DNA of 64,000 bases, from assembly GCF_000172155.1 (NCBI RefSeq), contig NZ_ABIZ01000001.1, positions 1,984,001-2,048,000 of the forward strand, given 5' to 3'. Below are positions 7,476 through 16,108 of this stretch, one piece after another. This stretch comes from Verrucomicrobium spinosum DSM 4136 = JCM 18804. Lineage in GTDB: Bacteria > Verrucomicrobiota > Verrucomicrobiia > Verrucomicrobiales > Verrucomicrobiaceae. Every line of letters begins with the position of its first letter. Position 1 is the stretch's first letter. Both the position numbers and the translations under genes were made by a program. Below the pieces are notes generated by a model. The model ran no database searches and had not been told where the DNA came from. It worked only from the letters and a program-made list of their open reading frames with translations.

Positions 7476-9815
7476 TCACTTGGCAGGCAGCACCTGCACA
7501 CTGTCGAGGTGCACGTTGCCGTTGGCTCCGGCGGTGCGGAAGACTACTGCGGCTTCTTCGCCAGCGTTGAACTTGAAGGTGCCAAGCGAGTGGAATCCTT
7601 TCGGCAGTTCCGCAGCCTTGCTCTGATCCACCTTGAAGGTCTTTTCGCCGTCGGCGCTCAGCACGGACACAGGCACCTCCTTGGAGCGGTTTTCGTGGGG
7701 CTGGTATGAGATGCGCACTTCGTATTTGCCAGTTTCCTTGACGCTGAAAGCGAAGCGGGCGGAGGCTCCTGCCTCTGCACCGTAGCGGTAGCCTTCATTG
7801 ACGAAGGGTTTCAGCCCTTCACCCACGGCCCACTTGCCGGTCAACTCGGCGTCATTGTCGTCAATGACAATGCCTTCGAGGGTGTTGATGGCAATGTGGT
7901 CATGCACAATTTCGGGAAGCTTGGCGGCGTCCTTGGGCAGATAGAGGGGGGATTCGATGGCATCGCGGCGCATGGCACCGGGTTGCCGCATGAGGTCCTT
8001 GAGGTTGTCCAGGTACTGCTCATATACACCGCGCGGAGAGGTCTGGTGACGCACGCAGAGGTACGCTGCCTTGCCCACCACTTCACCCATCATGCCGCAG
8101 GTGCGCATCACGCGAGTGGAACCCAGAGCATTGTGGTCCACGGAAATATTGCGGCCCGCCATGAAGAGGTTTTCCACATCCTTGGAGTAGAAGCAGCGGT
8201 AGGGTACCGGGTAGCCGTTGCGGCGGTCCACCCCCTTGCCGAAGGCGGCGCGCGAGATGAACGGATTGTCCCCGTACTTCTTCATGTACTGCTCCTTGGG
8301 ATAGTGGAGGTCCAGGTCCCAGGTGGTGGGCACGCAACCGTCCGGGAATTCCTTTTTGGAGACGATGTCCTCCTGAGTCAGCACAATGTCGCCTTGCAGC
8401 AGGCGTGACTCACGGGTCCCGCCAATGAAGGCCAGCCACTGGAAGCCGTAGTTGGCATACTTCTCCGGGTTGGACTTGCGCATGGCGCTGAAGGCACCGA
8501 AGACAGCGCGGAAGTTCCAGTCGCGCACGAGTTCGAGGTCTTCAATCGGGTGTTTGTCGAAGCCCGATTCCCAGAACCACTCGCCATGGAGCAGGTCGCT
8601 GGGCATGAAGGTGGTGTTCTGGGGGAAGTTCTTGGACTTAAGGGGGCGTGGGGTGGGGAAGTCTTCTTCAGGGGTCAACTCCAGGGCCCAGGGTGTTTCC
8701 GGCCAGCTTTGCGCCGCGTCCTGCTTTGCCACCACCCACATGTTGCTCATGCCCATGTGGCCTTTTTCCAGCATGGTGAAGCTGGCCTTGGCCAGGGCAC
8801 CGAGGTAGCCGTGTCCGGTGCAGTCCACGAAGAATTTGCCCACGAACTTCTTCTCTTCACCGGTCTTGGTGTTGAGGGCCACGGCACCGCGGATCTTCGG
8901 CACGCGGCTCTTGTCCATCTCCACCTTCCAGACGTGGTTGTTGAGAAAGAGGTCGAGGTTCTTTTCCTTGCGAGCGACGCCTTCTTTGAGTTCGTCACCA
9001 TATTCCTCCGGCAGGCCGGGACTGTTGCTGGCGCGGTCAGTGAATTCCTCCACGATCTCCCCCAGATGCGGGTAGAGGCCGCGGCGGGTGCCCCCCTGGG
9101 CCCACACCTGCACTTCGCTGGAGCCGTTGCCACCCAGCACAGGGCGGTTCTGGATCAGAGCCACTTTGAGACCCTGACGGGCACCGCTCAATGCGGCAGC
9201 CGTGCCAGCGTAACCGCCACCCACCACGACGAGGTCATACTCCTTCGTTTCGGGTGGCGTGTCTGGCAGTCCCAGTTCCTTGTGGCGGAAGCTGGCGAGG
9301 GCCTTGGCCTCCACCGGGGGCTTGGCGTCGAGGTCCGTGGTGAGGTAGATCGCATCCACGCGGCCGTTGAAGCCGGTCTTGTCCTGCAGGCCGACTTTGA
9401 GAGGGCCGGCCGCGAGGTCCACGGTGCCGCCATCATCCCACTGCCAGTCCTTGCCAGTGGTGCCGAAGTCCTTGTCCAGTGTCTTGCCGTTCAGGCTGAG
9501 CTGGAATTTGCCAGGAGCGCCTTTGGCGTCCCAGTGGCCCACCCAGTTCTTCGTGCGCACCCAGACGCGGTATTTACCGGCTGGCACGGACTTCTGAACC
9601 GTGGTGGTGGCGTCTTTCACGGGTGTCCCCAAGCCGTGGGCCATGAGGTAGGGGGAGCCTATGATCTCGATGAACTGGGTGTCCAGCACCCAGCCGCCGT
9701 AGATGTCGAATGACTCGGCCTCAATGAAAGCGGAGTTCGCAGCATGGGTCACAGCCGGGGACACAGCCAGTGTCATCGCGGCTGCCAGCAGGGTGGGCAG
9801 ATGGGATCTCATCAT
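7476..9815 (-). CDS. Secreted FAD-dependent oxidoreductase with sugar-binding-like flanking domains
   Basis: About 779 residues from MMRSHL at 9815, beginning with a clear signal peptide (MMRSHLPTLLAAAMTLAV, cleavage after THA). A beta-sandwich region (about 30-165) precedes the FAD domain, which opens with DLVVVGGGYAGTAAALSGARQ, a GxGxxG-type dinucleotide site, followed by NRPVLGGNGSSEV. Later motifs include FVDCTGHGYLG and FMAGRNISVDHNALGSTRVM, as in the FAD_oxidored (PF12831) family. The last 130 residues resemble a golvesin/Xly-type carbohydrate-binding domain. Such enzymes are numerous in Verrucomicrobia and Planctomycetes; the substrate is unknown, with polysaccharide-derived compounds a guess. 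The open frame extends to a GTG at 9851, but the signal peptide favours 9815 or 9812. Confidence 0.88.
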   Translation of the reverse strand: MMRSHLPTLLAAAMTLAVSPAVTHAANSAFIEAESFDIYGGWVLDTQFIEIIGSPYLMAHGLGTPVKDATTTVQKSVPAGKYRVWVRTKNWVGHWDAKGAPGKFQLSLNGKTLDKDFGTTGKDWQWDDGGTVDLAAGPLKVGLQDKTGFNGRVDAIYLTTDLDAKPPVEAKALASFRHKELGLPDTPPETKEYDLVVVGGGYAGTAAALSGARQGLKVALIQNRPVLGGNGSSEVQVWAQGGTRRGLYPHLGEIVEEFTDRASNSPGLPEEYGDELKEGVARKEKNLDLFLNNHVWKVEMDKSRVPKIRGAVALNTKTGEEKKFVGKFFVDCTGHGYLGALAKASFTMLEKGHMGMSNMWVVAKQDAAQSWPETPWALELTPEEDFPTPRPLKSKNFPQNTTFMPSDLLHGEWFWESGFDKHPIEDLELVRDWNFRAVFGAFSAMRKSNPEKYANYGFQWLAFIGGTRESRLLQGDIVLTQEDIVSKKEFPDGCVPTTWDLDLHYPKEQYMKKYGDNPFISRAAFGKGVDRRNGYPVPYRCFYSKDVENLFMAGRNISVDHNALGSTRVMRTCGMMGEVVGKAAYLCVRHQTSPRGVYEQYLDNLKDLMRQPGAMRRDAIESPLYLPKDAAKLPEIVHDHIAINTLEGIVIDDNDAELTGKWAVGEGLKPFVNEGYRYGAEAGASARFAFSVKETGKYEVRISYQPHENRSKEVPVSVLSADGEKTFKVDQSKAAELPKGFHSLGTFKFNAGEEAAVVFRTAGANGNVHLDSVQVLPAK

Positions 9816-10020
9816 GGGTTCAGTAAAAAGAGGAAGGCGCCTCCTCCGCACAGAGGCGCGGTGGGGGCAATAGCGTGAGTCCTGTAAGAGGAGTTTTGGA
9901 CAACAAAGTTGGAGGGCTGTTTCTTTCGGCAGAGAGCGGATGTCCTGACCGGGTAAAGAGTTTTATCTTGCCTGTCGTGGAATCTTCCCGGCAGAATGCG
10001 CGTTCACGCACGTTCCTGCT

Positions 10021-12135
10021 ATGAAACCCTCTTACGTCATTCCTGCGTTGTGGGCCGCTTTTTCGGCGGCTATTGTTCCTGCTCAACAAACGCCCTCGCC
10101 CCCAGTGGGCGTGGCTCAGGCTGCGCAACTGACTGCCGCACCCGACACCTGGAGTACCAAAACCTATCGGTTTCCTTCAGATGATCTGGGGACCGGGTTT
10201 GTCTCCCGGGACAAGGGGCAGCTCAGGGCTCCAAAGATGCCCAAGGCAAATGCAACCGAGGCCGAGGTGGCAGACTTCCTGAAGAAATCCGACGCTATTG
10301 TATCGCTTTACTTGAAGGATCAGGGGATCCCACTGCCTGAGGGCTCTGTAGTGGCGTATGATTCCGCCAATCAAACCCTGGTGATACGCACCTCCGGGAA
10401 GGCGCACGAGCAGATCGGTGCCTGGGCGACCACCTTGATCAACCAGGTGCCTGCCTCCCTGACCTTTGCCACCTATCTGATCGAGGCGGAGGCGACTGAA
10501 GTGCGCAAGCTTGTGAACGAAGCTGGCGGCAAAGGGGATCATTCGGCTCAGTTGGCCAAACTCAAAGCCTTGGTGGGAGAAGGGAAAGGCCGGCAGGTCG
10601 ATCTGCTGCGCCTGGAGACGCGCAGCGGCCAGCGGGCGACCGTGGTGCACGGAGAAGAAAGGGTCAATGGCGTCGAGCTTTCGGGATCGAAGAATGGCTG
10701 GACGGCGCATGCCAATGACACCCGAGAGATTGGGGCGCGCATGGAGTTGGATCCCGTGCTCGGCCCAGATGGGGAGACGCTGGATATCAATATCGCCATT
10801 GATCATGACTATCGCCTGCCGTTGGACCGCTGGGAGCCCGTGGCGCAGACAGGCTCAGGGTTGCGCGCGGACGTTCGAGTGACTGACTACTACCGGGTAA
10901 ACGTCACCACTGCCCAAACGATGCTGAGCGGCACGGCCCGGCTCCTGGGGGTATGGAAGCCTGAAGGCGCGCAAGAACCGGGGCGGGAAAACCGGTTGTT
11001 GGTGGCCATCGTCCGGGCGGATGTCGTGCCGCTGCTGGCAGCACTGGACCGTCAGTTGGAGACGATCTTTGCCGCACACGCAGAGAAACTGCGGCCCACT
11101 CCGACCGCCGCACCAGGGGTCGTGCAGGATCCGTCTCTGCCTGCGGGCATGATTATTCGACGTTTCAAGGTGGTGCCCAGCTTTCTGTCGGCTGCCGCTT
11201 CCAGAGATTCTGCGGCACCTGCCGCTGCCGCTGCGGCTGACCCCTTCGCAGCAGGGTCCATGCCGAATGAGCCCCGCATGACGGTGCGCATCACCGCACT
11301 GGATATCCTCCGAGCCCAGGGGATCGTTTTTCCTCAAGGCGCATCGGCAAATTTCAATGCGGCCACGAGCGAGCTGATCGTTCGAAACACCCCGGAGAAC
11401 ATGGCATTGGTCGAGACGTTCATCGACACCCTCACCTCAGTCCTGCCGATCAATGTTGCGTTTAATACCCAGATCGTGCAGGCGGACGGCACCTTCTTGC
11501 GCAAGCTAGAGGAAGAGTATGCCTCCCGTGCGGACCACGGAAAAATGTGGCAGGCGGTTGAGGAAGCCATCGCCCAAGGGCGAGCCAGCTACGTGCAATC
11601 CCTCTGGATTGGTACCCGGTCCGGGCAGCGGGTCATCACGCAAGTGAGGCGCGAGTATTCCTATGTGAGCGAGGCCGCGACTGAGAAGGAGGAGGCTCCA
11701 AAGAAGGCCGCCGACTCCAAGGCCACGCCACCTGAGCAGGCAGCAACTCCAGCTGCCGATGACGCCCAGAAGGCTGATGGGAGACTAAGCCCCGTCATCG
11801 AAATGCGTCCGGTGGGAACCTCTCTTGAATTGGATCCGGTCATCGATCCAGATGGCCGGACCATCGATGTCAACTACGCGCTGGAGCGTGACTATGCCGC
11901 GCCGACGTTGCGGCTGCCGCTGTCAAGCGATGATCCGAAGGTCATGAAGTTGGATGCCCCTGCCACAAGTTTCCACAGGGCAAGAATGACCACTTCGATC
12001 ACCTACCTGCCAGGGATGATCCGGTTGATCGGTATCTGGAAACCTGAGGGGGCGCCGAATGCCGAAGGAGCGGATGTCATGCAGGCCGCTTTCATGCGAG
12101 CGAACCTTGATCCTGTGGGCCCGACCGACAAGTAG
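10021..12135 (+). CDS. Exported protein with two tandem ~300-residue repeats
   Basis: 704 residues with a signal peptide (cleavage near VPAQQ). The chain contains two related halves. Each has a short alpha/beta motif resembling secretin or TonB short N-domains (QGIPLPEGSVVAYDSANQTL; QGIVFPQGASANFNAATSEL). This is followed by (E/G)TRSGQR, then (M/S)(E/L)LDPV(L/I)xPDGxT(L/I)D(I/V)N, and LxG(I/V)WKPEGA near the end of each half. An Ala-rich linker joins them. The pattern suggests an intragenic duplication and a structural role in the periplasm or at the outer membrane, but the function is unknown. It has no close partner: the upstream gene is divergent and the downstream SDR gene is convergent 28 bp away. 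Confidence 0.75.
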   Translation: MKPSYVIPALWAAFSAAIVPAQQTPSPPVGVAQAAQLTAAPDTWSTKTYRFPSDDLGTGFVSRDKGQLRAPKMPKANATEAEVADFLKKSDAIVSLYLKDQGIPLPEGSVVAYDSANQTLVIRTSGKAHEQIGAWATTLINQVPASLTFATYLIEAEATEVRKLVNEAGGKGDHSAQLAKLKALVGEGKGRQVDLLRLETRSGQRATVVHGEERVNGVELSGSKNGWTAHANDTREIGARMELDPVLGPDGETLDINIAIDHDYRLPLDRWEPVAQTGSGLRADVRVTDYYRVNVTTAQTMLSGTARLLGVWKPEGAQEPGRENRLLVAIVRADVVPLLAALDRQLETIFAAHAEKLRPTPTAAPGVVQDPSLPAGMIIRRFKVVPSFLSAAASRDSAAPAAAAAADPFAAGSMPNEPRMTVRITALDILRAQGIVFPQGASANFNAATSELIVRNTPENMALVETFIDTLTSVLPINVAFNTQIVQADGTFLRKLEEEYASRADHGKMWQAVEEAIAQGRASYVQSLWIGTRSGQRVITQVRREYSYVSEAATEKEEAPKKAADSKATPPEQAATPAADDAQKADGRLSPVIEMRPVGTSLELDPVIDPDGRTIDVNYALERDYAAPTLRLPLSSDDPKVMKLDAPATSFHRARMTTSITYLPGMIRLIGIWKPEGAPNAEGADVMQAAFMRANLDPVGPTDK

Positions 12136-12163
12136 TTGGCCGGGTCCACCGATGGGGGACGGC

Positions 12164-12979
12164 CTATTTCTTGCGGGGCAGCGCGCGTGTTGCCCCGCCG
12201 CTGATGCCGCCGTCCACCAGCAGCGTCTGGCCGGTGACGTAGCGGCTGCCTTCAGAGGCGAGGAAGAGGAGGGGGGACTCGAGATCGTCCATGCTACCGG
12301 GGCGTTTCACTGGGATGCGGTCGGTCAGGTAGTCCACCCAGTCGGCATCCTGGTACATCACGGCGTTCTGTGCGGTCTTGAACCAGCCGGGGGCCAGGAC
12401 GTTGACGGTGATGCCGTCCTTGCCCCAGTCATCGGCCAGGCTCATGGCGAGTTGTTTCACCCCACCGCGGCTCGCGCCATAGGGGGCCAGACCAGCATAA
12501 CCTGCCACGCAGGTGACGGAGCCGATGAGGATGATGCGCCCGTACCGGGCGGGGATCATGAGTTCCTTGGCGGCCTGTTGGGCGAGGAAAAACGAGCCCC
12601 GCAGGTTGGTGTCGAGAATGAGGTTCCAGTCATCCCAGGTGACGTCCACAGAGGGCTTGCGCACGTTGCAGCCCGCGTTGCAGACGAGGATGTCCAGCTT
12701 GCTGTAGTGGGCCTTGGCCTCCTGAACGGAGGCCACAATGCTTTCATAGGACCGCACGTCCAGCTCCAGCGGGAGCGCCCGGCGCCCCAGGTCTTCCACC
12801 CGCTTCACGATGTCGTCCAGGGACTTCAAGGTCCGGCTGGTGAGCACCAAATCCGCGCCGGCCTGGGCCAGAGTCATGGCGAAGCGGTCCCCCAGACCAC
12901 GGGAGGTGCCGGAGACAAATGCGACCTGTCCGGCGAGGGAAGGTGTGGACGGAGAGGGGGGCGAAGCGGGACTGCTCAT
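12164..12979 (-). CDS. Short-chain dehydrogenase/reductase with YxxxR motif
   Basis: 271 residues, classical SDR length. The cofactor loop GTSRGLG is at residues 24-30 and NAG at 101-103; the catalytic Ser is Ser154 in LIGSVT and the catalytic Tyr is Tyr167 in PYGASRGG. The usual lysine four residues after Tyr is arginine here (Arg171; codon CGC read on the minus strand). The C-terminus has FLASEGSRYVTGQTLLVDGG, typical of gluconate 5-dehydrogenase/3-oxoacyl-ACP-reductase-like SDRs. An NAD(P)-dependent oxidation or reduction of a hydroxyl group is expected, with unknown substrate; the Lys-to-Arg change could lower or alter activity. A Pro/Ser-rich N-terminal extension (residues 1-14) precedes the fold. 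Confidence 0.88.
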   Translation of the reverse strand: MSSPASPPSPSTPSLAGQVAFVSGTSRGLGDRFAMTLAQAGADLVLTSRTLKSLDDIVKRVEDLGRRALPLELDVRSYESIVASVQEAKAHYSKLDILVCNAGCNVRKPSVDVTWDDWNLILDTNLRGSFFLAQQAAKELMIPARYGRIILIGSVTCVAGYAGLAPYGASRGGVKQLAMSLADDWGKDGITVNVLAPGWFKTAQNAVMYQDADWVDYLTDRIPVKRPGSMDDLESPLLFLASEGSRYVTGQTLLVDGGISGGATRALPRKK

Positions 12980-13101
12980 GGTATGGGTGAGTGAGAAAAA
13001 GGAGCGGTTATCAAACGCAGGGAGCGGCCCGGTGGCAAGGAGATGTCCTTCGATTTATAGTCGCCCCTTGTCCCCGCGTGGCACTTTCCCGCATCCTAAG
13101 C

Positions 13102-13130
13102 TTGGAAACGCGTTATTTTGGCTATATAAA
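13102..13130 (+). promoter_or_regulatory. sigma70-type promoter for the TolB/LamG-like gene
   Basis: TTGGAA (13102-13107), 17 bp, TATAAA (13125-13130), in an AT-rich pocket of an otherwise GC-rich region. The expected transcription start near 13137 would leave no leader for the ATG at 13139, so it supports the in-frame ATG at 13163 as the start of the gene. Confidence 0.55.
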
Positions 13131-13162
13131 ATATTTGCATGCCAGCAACCTTCCGCTGCCCA

Positions 13163-15244
13163 ATGTACTTCACAGGCCGGGCTCGACCTCTGGGCCTGTG
13201 GTTGACGCTGAGTTTTGTGCTAGGTGGCCCCCTGTTGCGGGCGGCTTCGCCCGCGTCCAGCAAGGCGGCGAAGCCCAAGCCTCCGGCTGCCATCCCGGTG
13301 GCCCAAGTGCCCTCGGTCGTGGAGGGGTTGCAGGCGCTGGGCAGTGGTCCCGCCCGTCTGGTGTGGGTGCTGGGGCGGGATGTGGAGGACCTGTTTGTGC
13401 AGGGGAAGACCGGGCAGCTCTATGTGCTGGACACAGAGGATGGCAAAGGCCAGCGCTGCCTGCTGGAGGAGGTGACCAGCTACGCGAAGCCCATGCTCTC
13501 CCCCGATGGCCGGCAGATTGTCTTCACCAATCTGGACCAGAAGGCGGTCTTCGCGGTGAACTTCGACGGCACCGGGTTGCGCAAGTTGGTGGAGGGGTAT
13601 GCTTCCGATGTCTGGTGGGACCCGGGAACCAGCCACACCTGGGTGTATGTGCGCCAGGGGTATCGGGACACGCGGGGGGGCGTCATTCGCTGCCGGCTGG
13701 ACAATCCAAAGGTGGTCGAAAAGGTCTGGCAGGCTGCGCCGACAGGGCAGCCCTTTATTTCCTATTTCCAGCTCAGCCGGGACGGCAGTGCGGCGGTGGA
13801 TACCTTCCCCTGGCCGCAGGTGGGGCTGGCCAACATCGCGGAAGGCGGCTACTCCGCCTTGGGCAAGGGCTGCTGGCCGGGCATCGCCCCGGATGACAGC
13901 GACCGCTGCTTCTACTTCACCGGCACGCACAACGCGATAGTGCTCTCGGACACCTTTGCCAAGACCACCCGGACGATCTCGATGACGACCATGCCGGGGC
14001 TGAGCTCATCCACGGCGTTCCACCCCCGCTGGAGCAATCACCCCCGCATTCTCACGGTGACCGCCCCGGAGGGAAAGCCGGACACGGAACTGTATGCCGG
14101 CATCTTCGACGTGAACTTCACGAAGATCGAGAAATGGGTGCGAATCACCCACAACCAGCAGGCGGAGTGCTTTGGTGATGCGTGGTTTGCGACCGGCATC
14201 CAGCCCGTGAAGACGGAGTCTTCGTTCGCCAGGAAGCGGGAGACCACGAAGCTCAAGACGGTGAGCCCGGGGCTGGTCTTTCGTTGGGAGAATGAGAAGG
14301 CCACGAATGCCATCTTTGATCCGGATGGTGGAAATAACCGCTTCTGCCGTGCGGTGCTGGAAGGGGATGCGGTGCCCAACGCGTGGTCTGGCGCGGAGTT
14401 GCGGAACGGTGCCCTGGTGGCGGATGAGGAAAGCACGGCCGCGGTCGTGCAGGCCTGCTCTGGGCAGCAGGCATTCAGCCTCGCGTTCAGCGCGCAGGCG
14501 GCCAGGACGGGCAATGATGCGAAAGGCACGCTGGTGGCGATTGGCCGGCAGGGCAAGGTGCCTTCGCTCAGCGTGGATCAGGTGGGGCCCGCGTTGTTTG
14601 TCACCGTGCAGACTGATGATGGCAGGGTGAAGCATCTGGGCATGGGGGCGGTGTCTGACCGTGAACCCACGCAATGGCTGCTGGTGTATGCAGATGGTCT
14701 GCTGGAGTGCTATCGAAATGGCTTGATGGAGCGAAGCAGCAGTGTGCGGCCGGAATTCATGAGCTGGAGCACCTCCAGTCTCCGCTTTGGTTCCCGCTCC
14801 GATGGCACAGAACCCTGGCAGGGGGCGCTCGATGGCATTGAGATTTTCCAGCGTCCTCTGGCACCGCGGGAGGTGGCGGACCTCTACACGCATGAAGCGG
14901 GAAACTGGGCCCAGCGCGCTGCGCCGCCCCGCCTGGTGGTGGAGGCGGAACTGGAGGAACGCAGCGCCCTGCCGGATCCTGCGAAGATTGCGCCGTACAC
15001 CCGCGCGCTTGTGGAGAGCGTGTGGAAGGTGCGCAAGGTGCTGAACGGGACCCTCAAGGAAAAGCGGCTGGTGGTGCTGCACTGGTGCATCCTGGGCAGC
15101 CAGCCGGTGGAGACCCCTGCCAAGCCGGGGACACTGAAGCGCTTGACCGTCGAGCCGCTGGAGGCGCATGCCCAACTACAGGGCGAACTGCGGGCAACCG
15201 ACGTCCTGGACGCCGAACTGCCCGTGTTTTACGAAGTCCGTTGA
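13163..15244 (+). CDS. Secreted TolB-like propeller plus LamG-like lectin domain protein
   Basis: About 693 residues with a signal peptide (GLWLTLSFVLGGPLLRAAS). Residues about 40-360 contain beta-propeller-like repeats such as MLSPDGRQIVFTNLDQKAVF and AFHPRWSNHPRILTVT, resembling TolB/PD40 blades. Residues about 375-580 resemble a concanavalin-like LamG_3 domain (LLVYADGLLECYRNGLM ... GALDGIEIFQRPLAPREV). A final ~100-residue domain is unassigned. Such proteins are common in the secretome of Verrucomicrobia and Planctomycetes and may bind polysaccharide, but the role here is not shown. An alternative start is 13139; 13163 is preferred because of promoter position and signal-peptide shape. 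It is convergent with the next gene. Confidence 0.78.
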   Translation: MYFTGRARPLGLWLTLSFVLGGPLLRAASPASSKAAKPKPPAAIPVAQVPSVVEGLQALGSGPARLVWVLGRDVEDLFVQGKTGQLYVLDTEDGKGQRCLLEEVTSYAKPMLSPDGRQIVFTNLDQKAVFAVNFDGTGLRKLVEGYASDVWWDPGTSHTWVYVRQGYRDTRGGVIRCRLDNPKVVEKVWQAAPTGQPFISYFQLSRDGSAAVDTFPWPQVGLANIAEGGYSALGKGCWPGIAPDDSDRCFYFTGTHNAIVLSDTFAKTTRTISMTTMPGLSSSTAFHPRWSNHPRILTVTAPEGKPDTELYAGIFDVNFTKIEKWVRITHNQQAECFGDAWFATGIQPVKTESSFARKRETTKLKTVSPGLVFRWENEKATNAIFDPDGGNNRFCRAVLEGDAVPNAWSGAELRNGALVADEESTAAVVQACSGQQAFSLAFSAQAARTGNDAKGTLVAIGRQGKVPSLSVDQVGPALFVTVQTDDGRVKHLGMGAVSDREPTQWLLVYADGLLECYRNGLMERSSSVRPEFMSWSTSSLRFGSRSDGTEPWQGALDGIEIFQRPLAPREVADLYTHEAGNWAQRAAPPRLVVEAELEERSALPDPAKIAPYTRALVESVWKVRKVLNGTLKEKRLVVLHWCILGSQPVETPAKPGTLKRLTVEPLEAHAQLQGELRATDVLDAELPVFYEVR

Positions 15245-15254
15245 GAAGGGCCAA

Positions 15255-15902
15255 TTACCGGCGGGTCTTGCCGCGAGCTGCTGGCTTCGCCTTGGCGAGG
15301 GGCTTGCGCTTGGCGCTGACGGGCCGACGCGTCGGAGCGGCCTTCGTGCGGGAGGCTTTGGGGGCGGGCACAGGGTTGCCCTCCGCTTTGCCAGATTGCT
15401 CCTCCAACTGCCCGCGCAGGAGTTTGACTTCCAGCTCCAGCTCTGAAAGCCGACGGGATGTGTTCTGGAGGCGGGAGGCGGTAATGCGGGCGATAAACTC
15501 AAAGAGCGCCGCATAGAAGGCGGGATACTCCTCACGGGGCTTGATGTCCTGCAGGAATTTCTGGTCCACTGCCAGGCAAACGGAAGGCTTGGCGGCCACG
15601 ACGGTGGCGGACCGAGTGTCTTCGTTGACGAGCGCCAGTTCGCCAAAGATTTCGCCGGGGCGGGTGATCGTCACGAGGCTCTTGCCATCCTTGCGGACTT
15701 CCATGGCCCCGCTCAGCAAGATGTAAATGCGGGAATCGACCGCGCCTTCTTGAATGATCGCGTCGCCCACTTCGCACTGAATGTAGCTGCTTGAATTCAG
15801 CACGTCATCCAGCTGCTCCTCGCTGAACGAGCCCAAAAAGGGCACGGACCGGAGCGCTTCGGGCACTTGGCCATGCTCGTGAATAAACGCGAATTCTTTC
15901 AT
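15255..15902 (-). CDS. Cyclic nucleotide-binding domain protein with basic tail
   Basis: 215 residues. Residues about 18-135 form a CRP/cNMP-binding domain: PFLGSFSEEQL, DAIIQEGAVDSRIYILLSG, and the phosphate-binding cassette GEIFGELALVNEDTRSATV, close to the FGE(L/I)AL...R(S/T)A consensus. A predicted coiled coil follows (NTSRRLSELELEVKLLRGQL), then about 40 Lys/Arg/Ala/Pro-rich residues. There is no helix-turn-helix, so it is not a CRP-type regulator of normal architecture; the basic tail might contact nucleic acid or membrane. A signalling role through cAMP or another nucleotide is inference. Its 3' end is 10 bp from that of the convergent upstream gene. Confidence 0.85.
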   Translation of the reverse strand: MKEFAFIHEHGQVPEALRSVPFLGSFSEEQLDDVLNSSSYIQCEVGDAIIQEGAVDSRIYILLSGAMEVRKDGKSLVTITRPGEIFGELALVNEDTRSATVVAAKPSVCLAVDQKFLQDIKPREEYPAFYAALFEFIARITASRLQNTSRRLSELELEVKLLRGQLEEQSGKAEGNPVPAPKASRTKAAPTRRPVSAKRKPLAKAKPAARGKTRR

Positions 15903-16108
15903 GTGGGTGAGATTGTGTCAAAAAATGAGGAAGAAGGAAAGGGTGCAGTCACGGGGAGCAGCAAAAACCAAGCCCGTCGTGTCGCAAGTGACAAGGCTTC
16001 CTCCGGGGCTGTTCATTTTCAATGACAAACTCGTTCATGTTTTTGCGAATCTGCGGGTCAAATCACGTGGTTGCGCAGACGGTGACGCATGATTAAGTTT
16101 TCCGTTCC

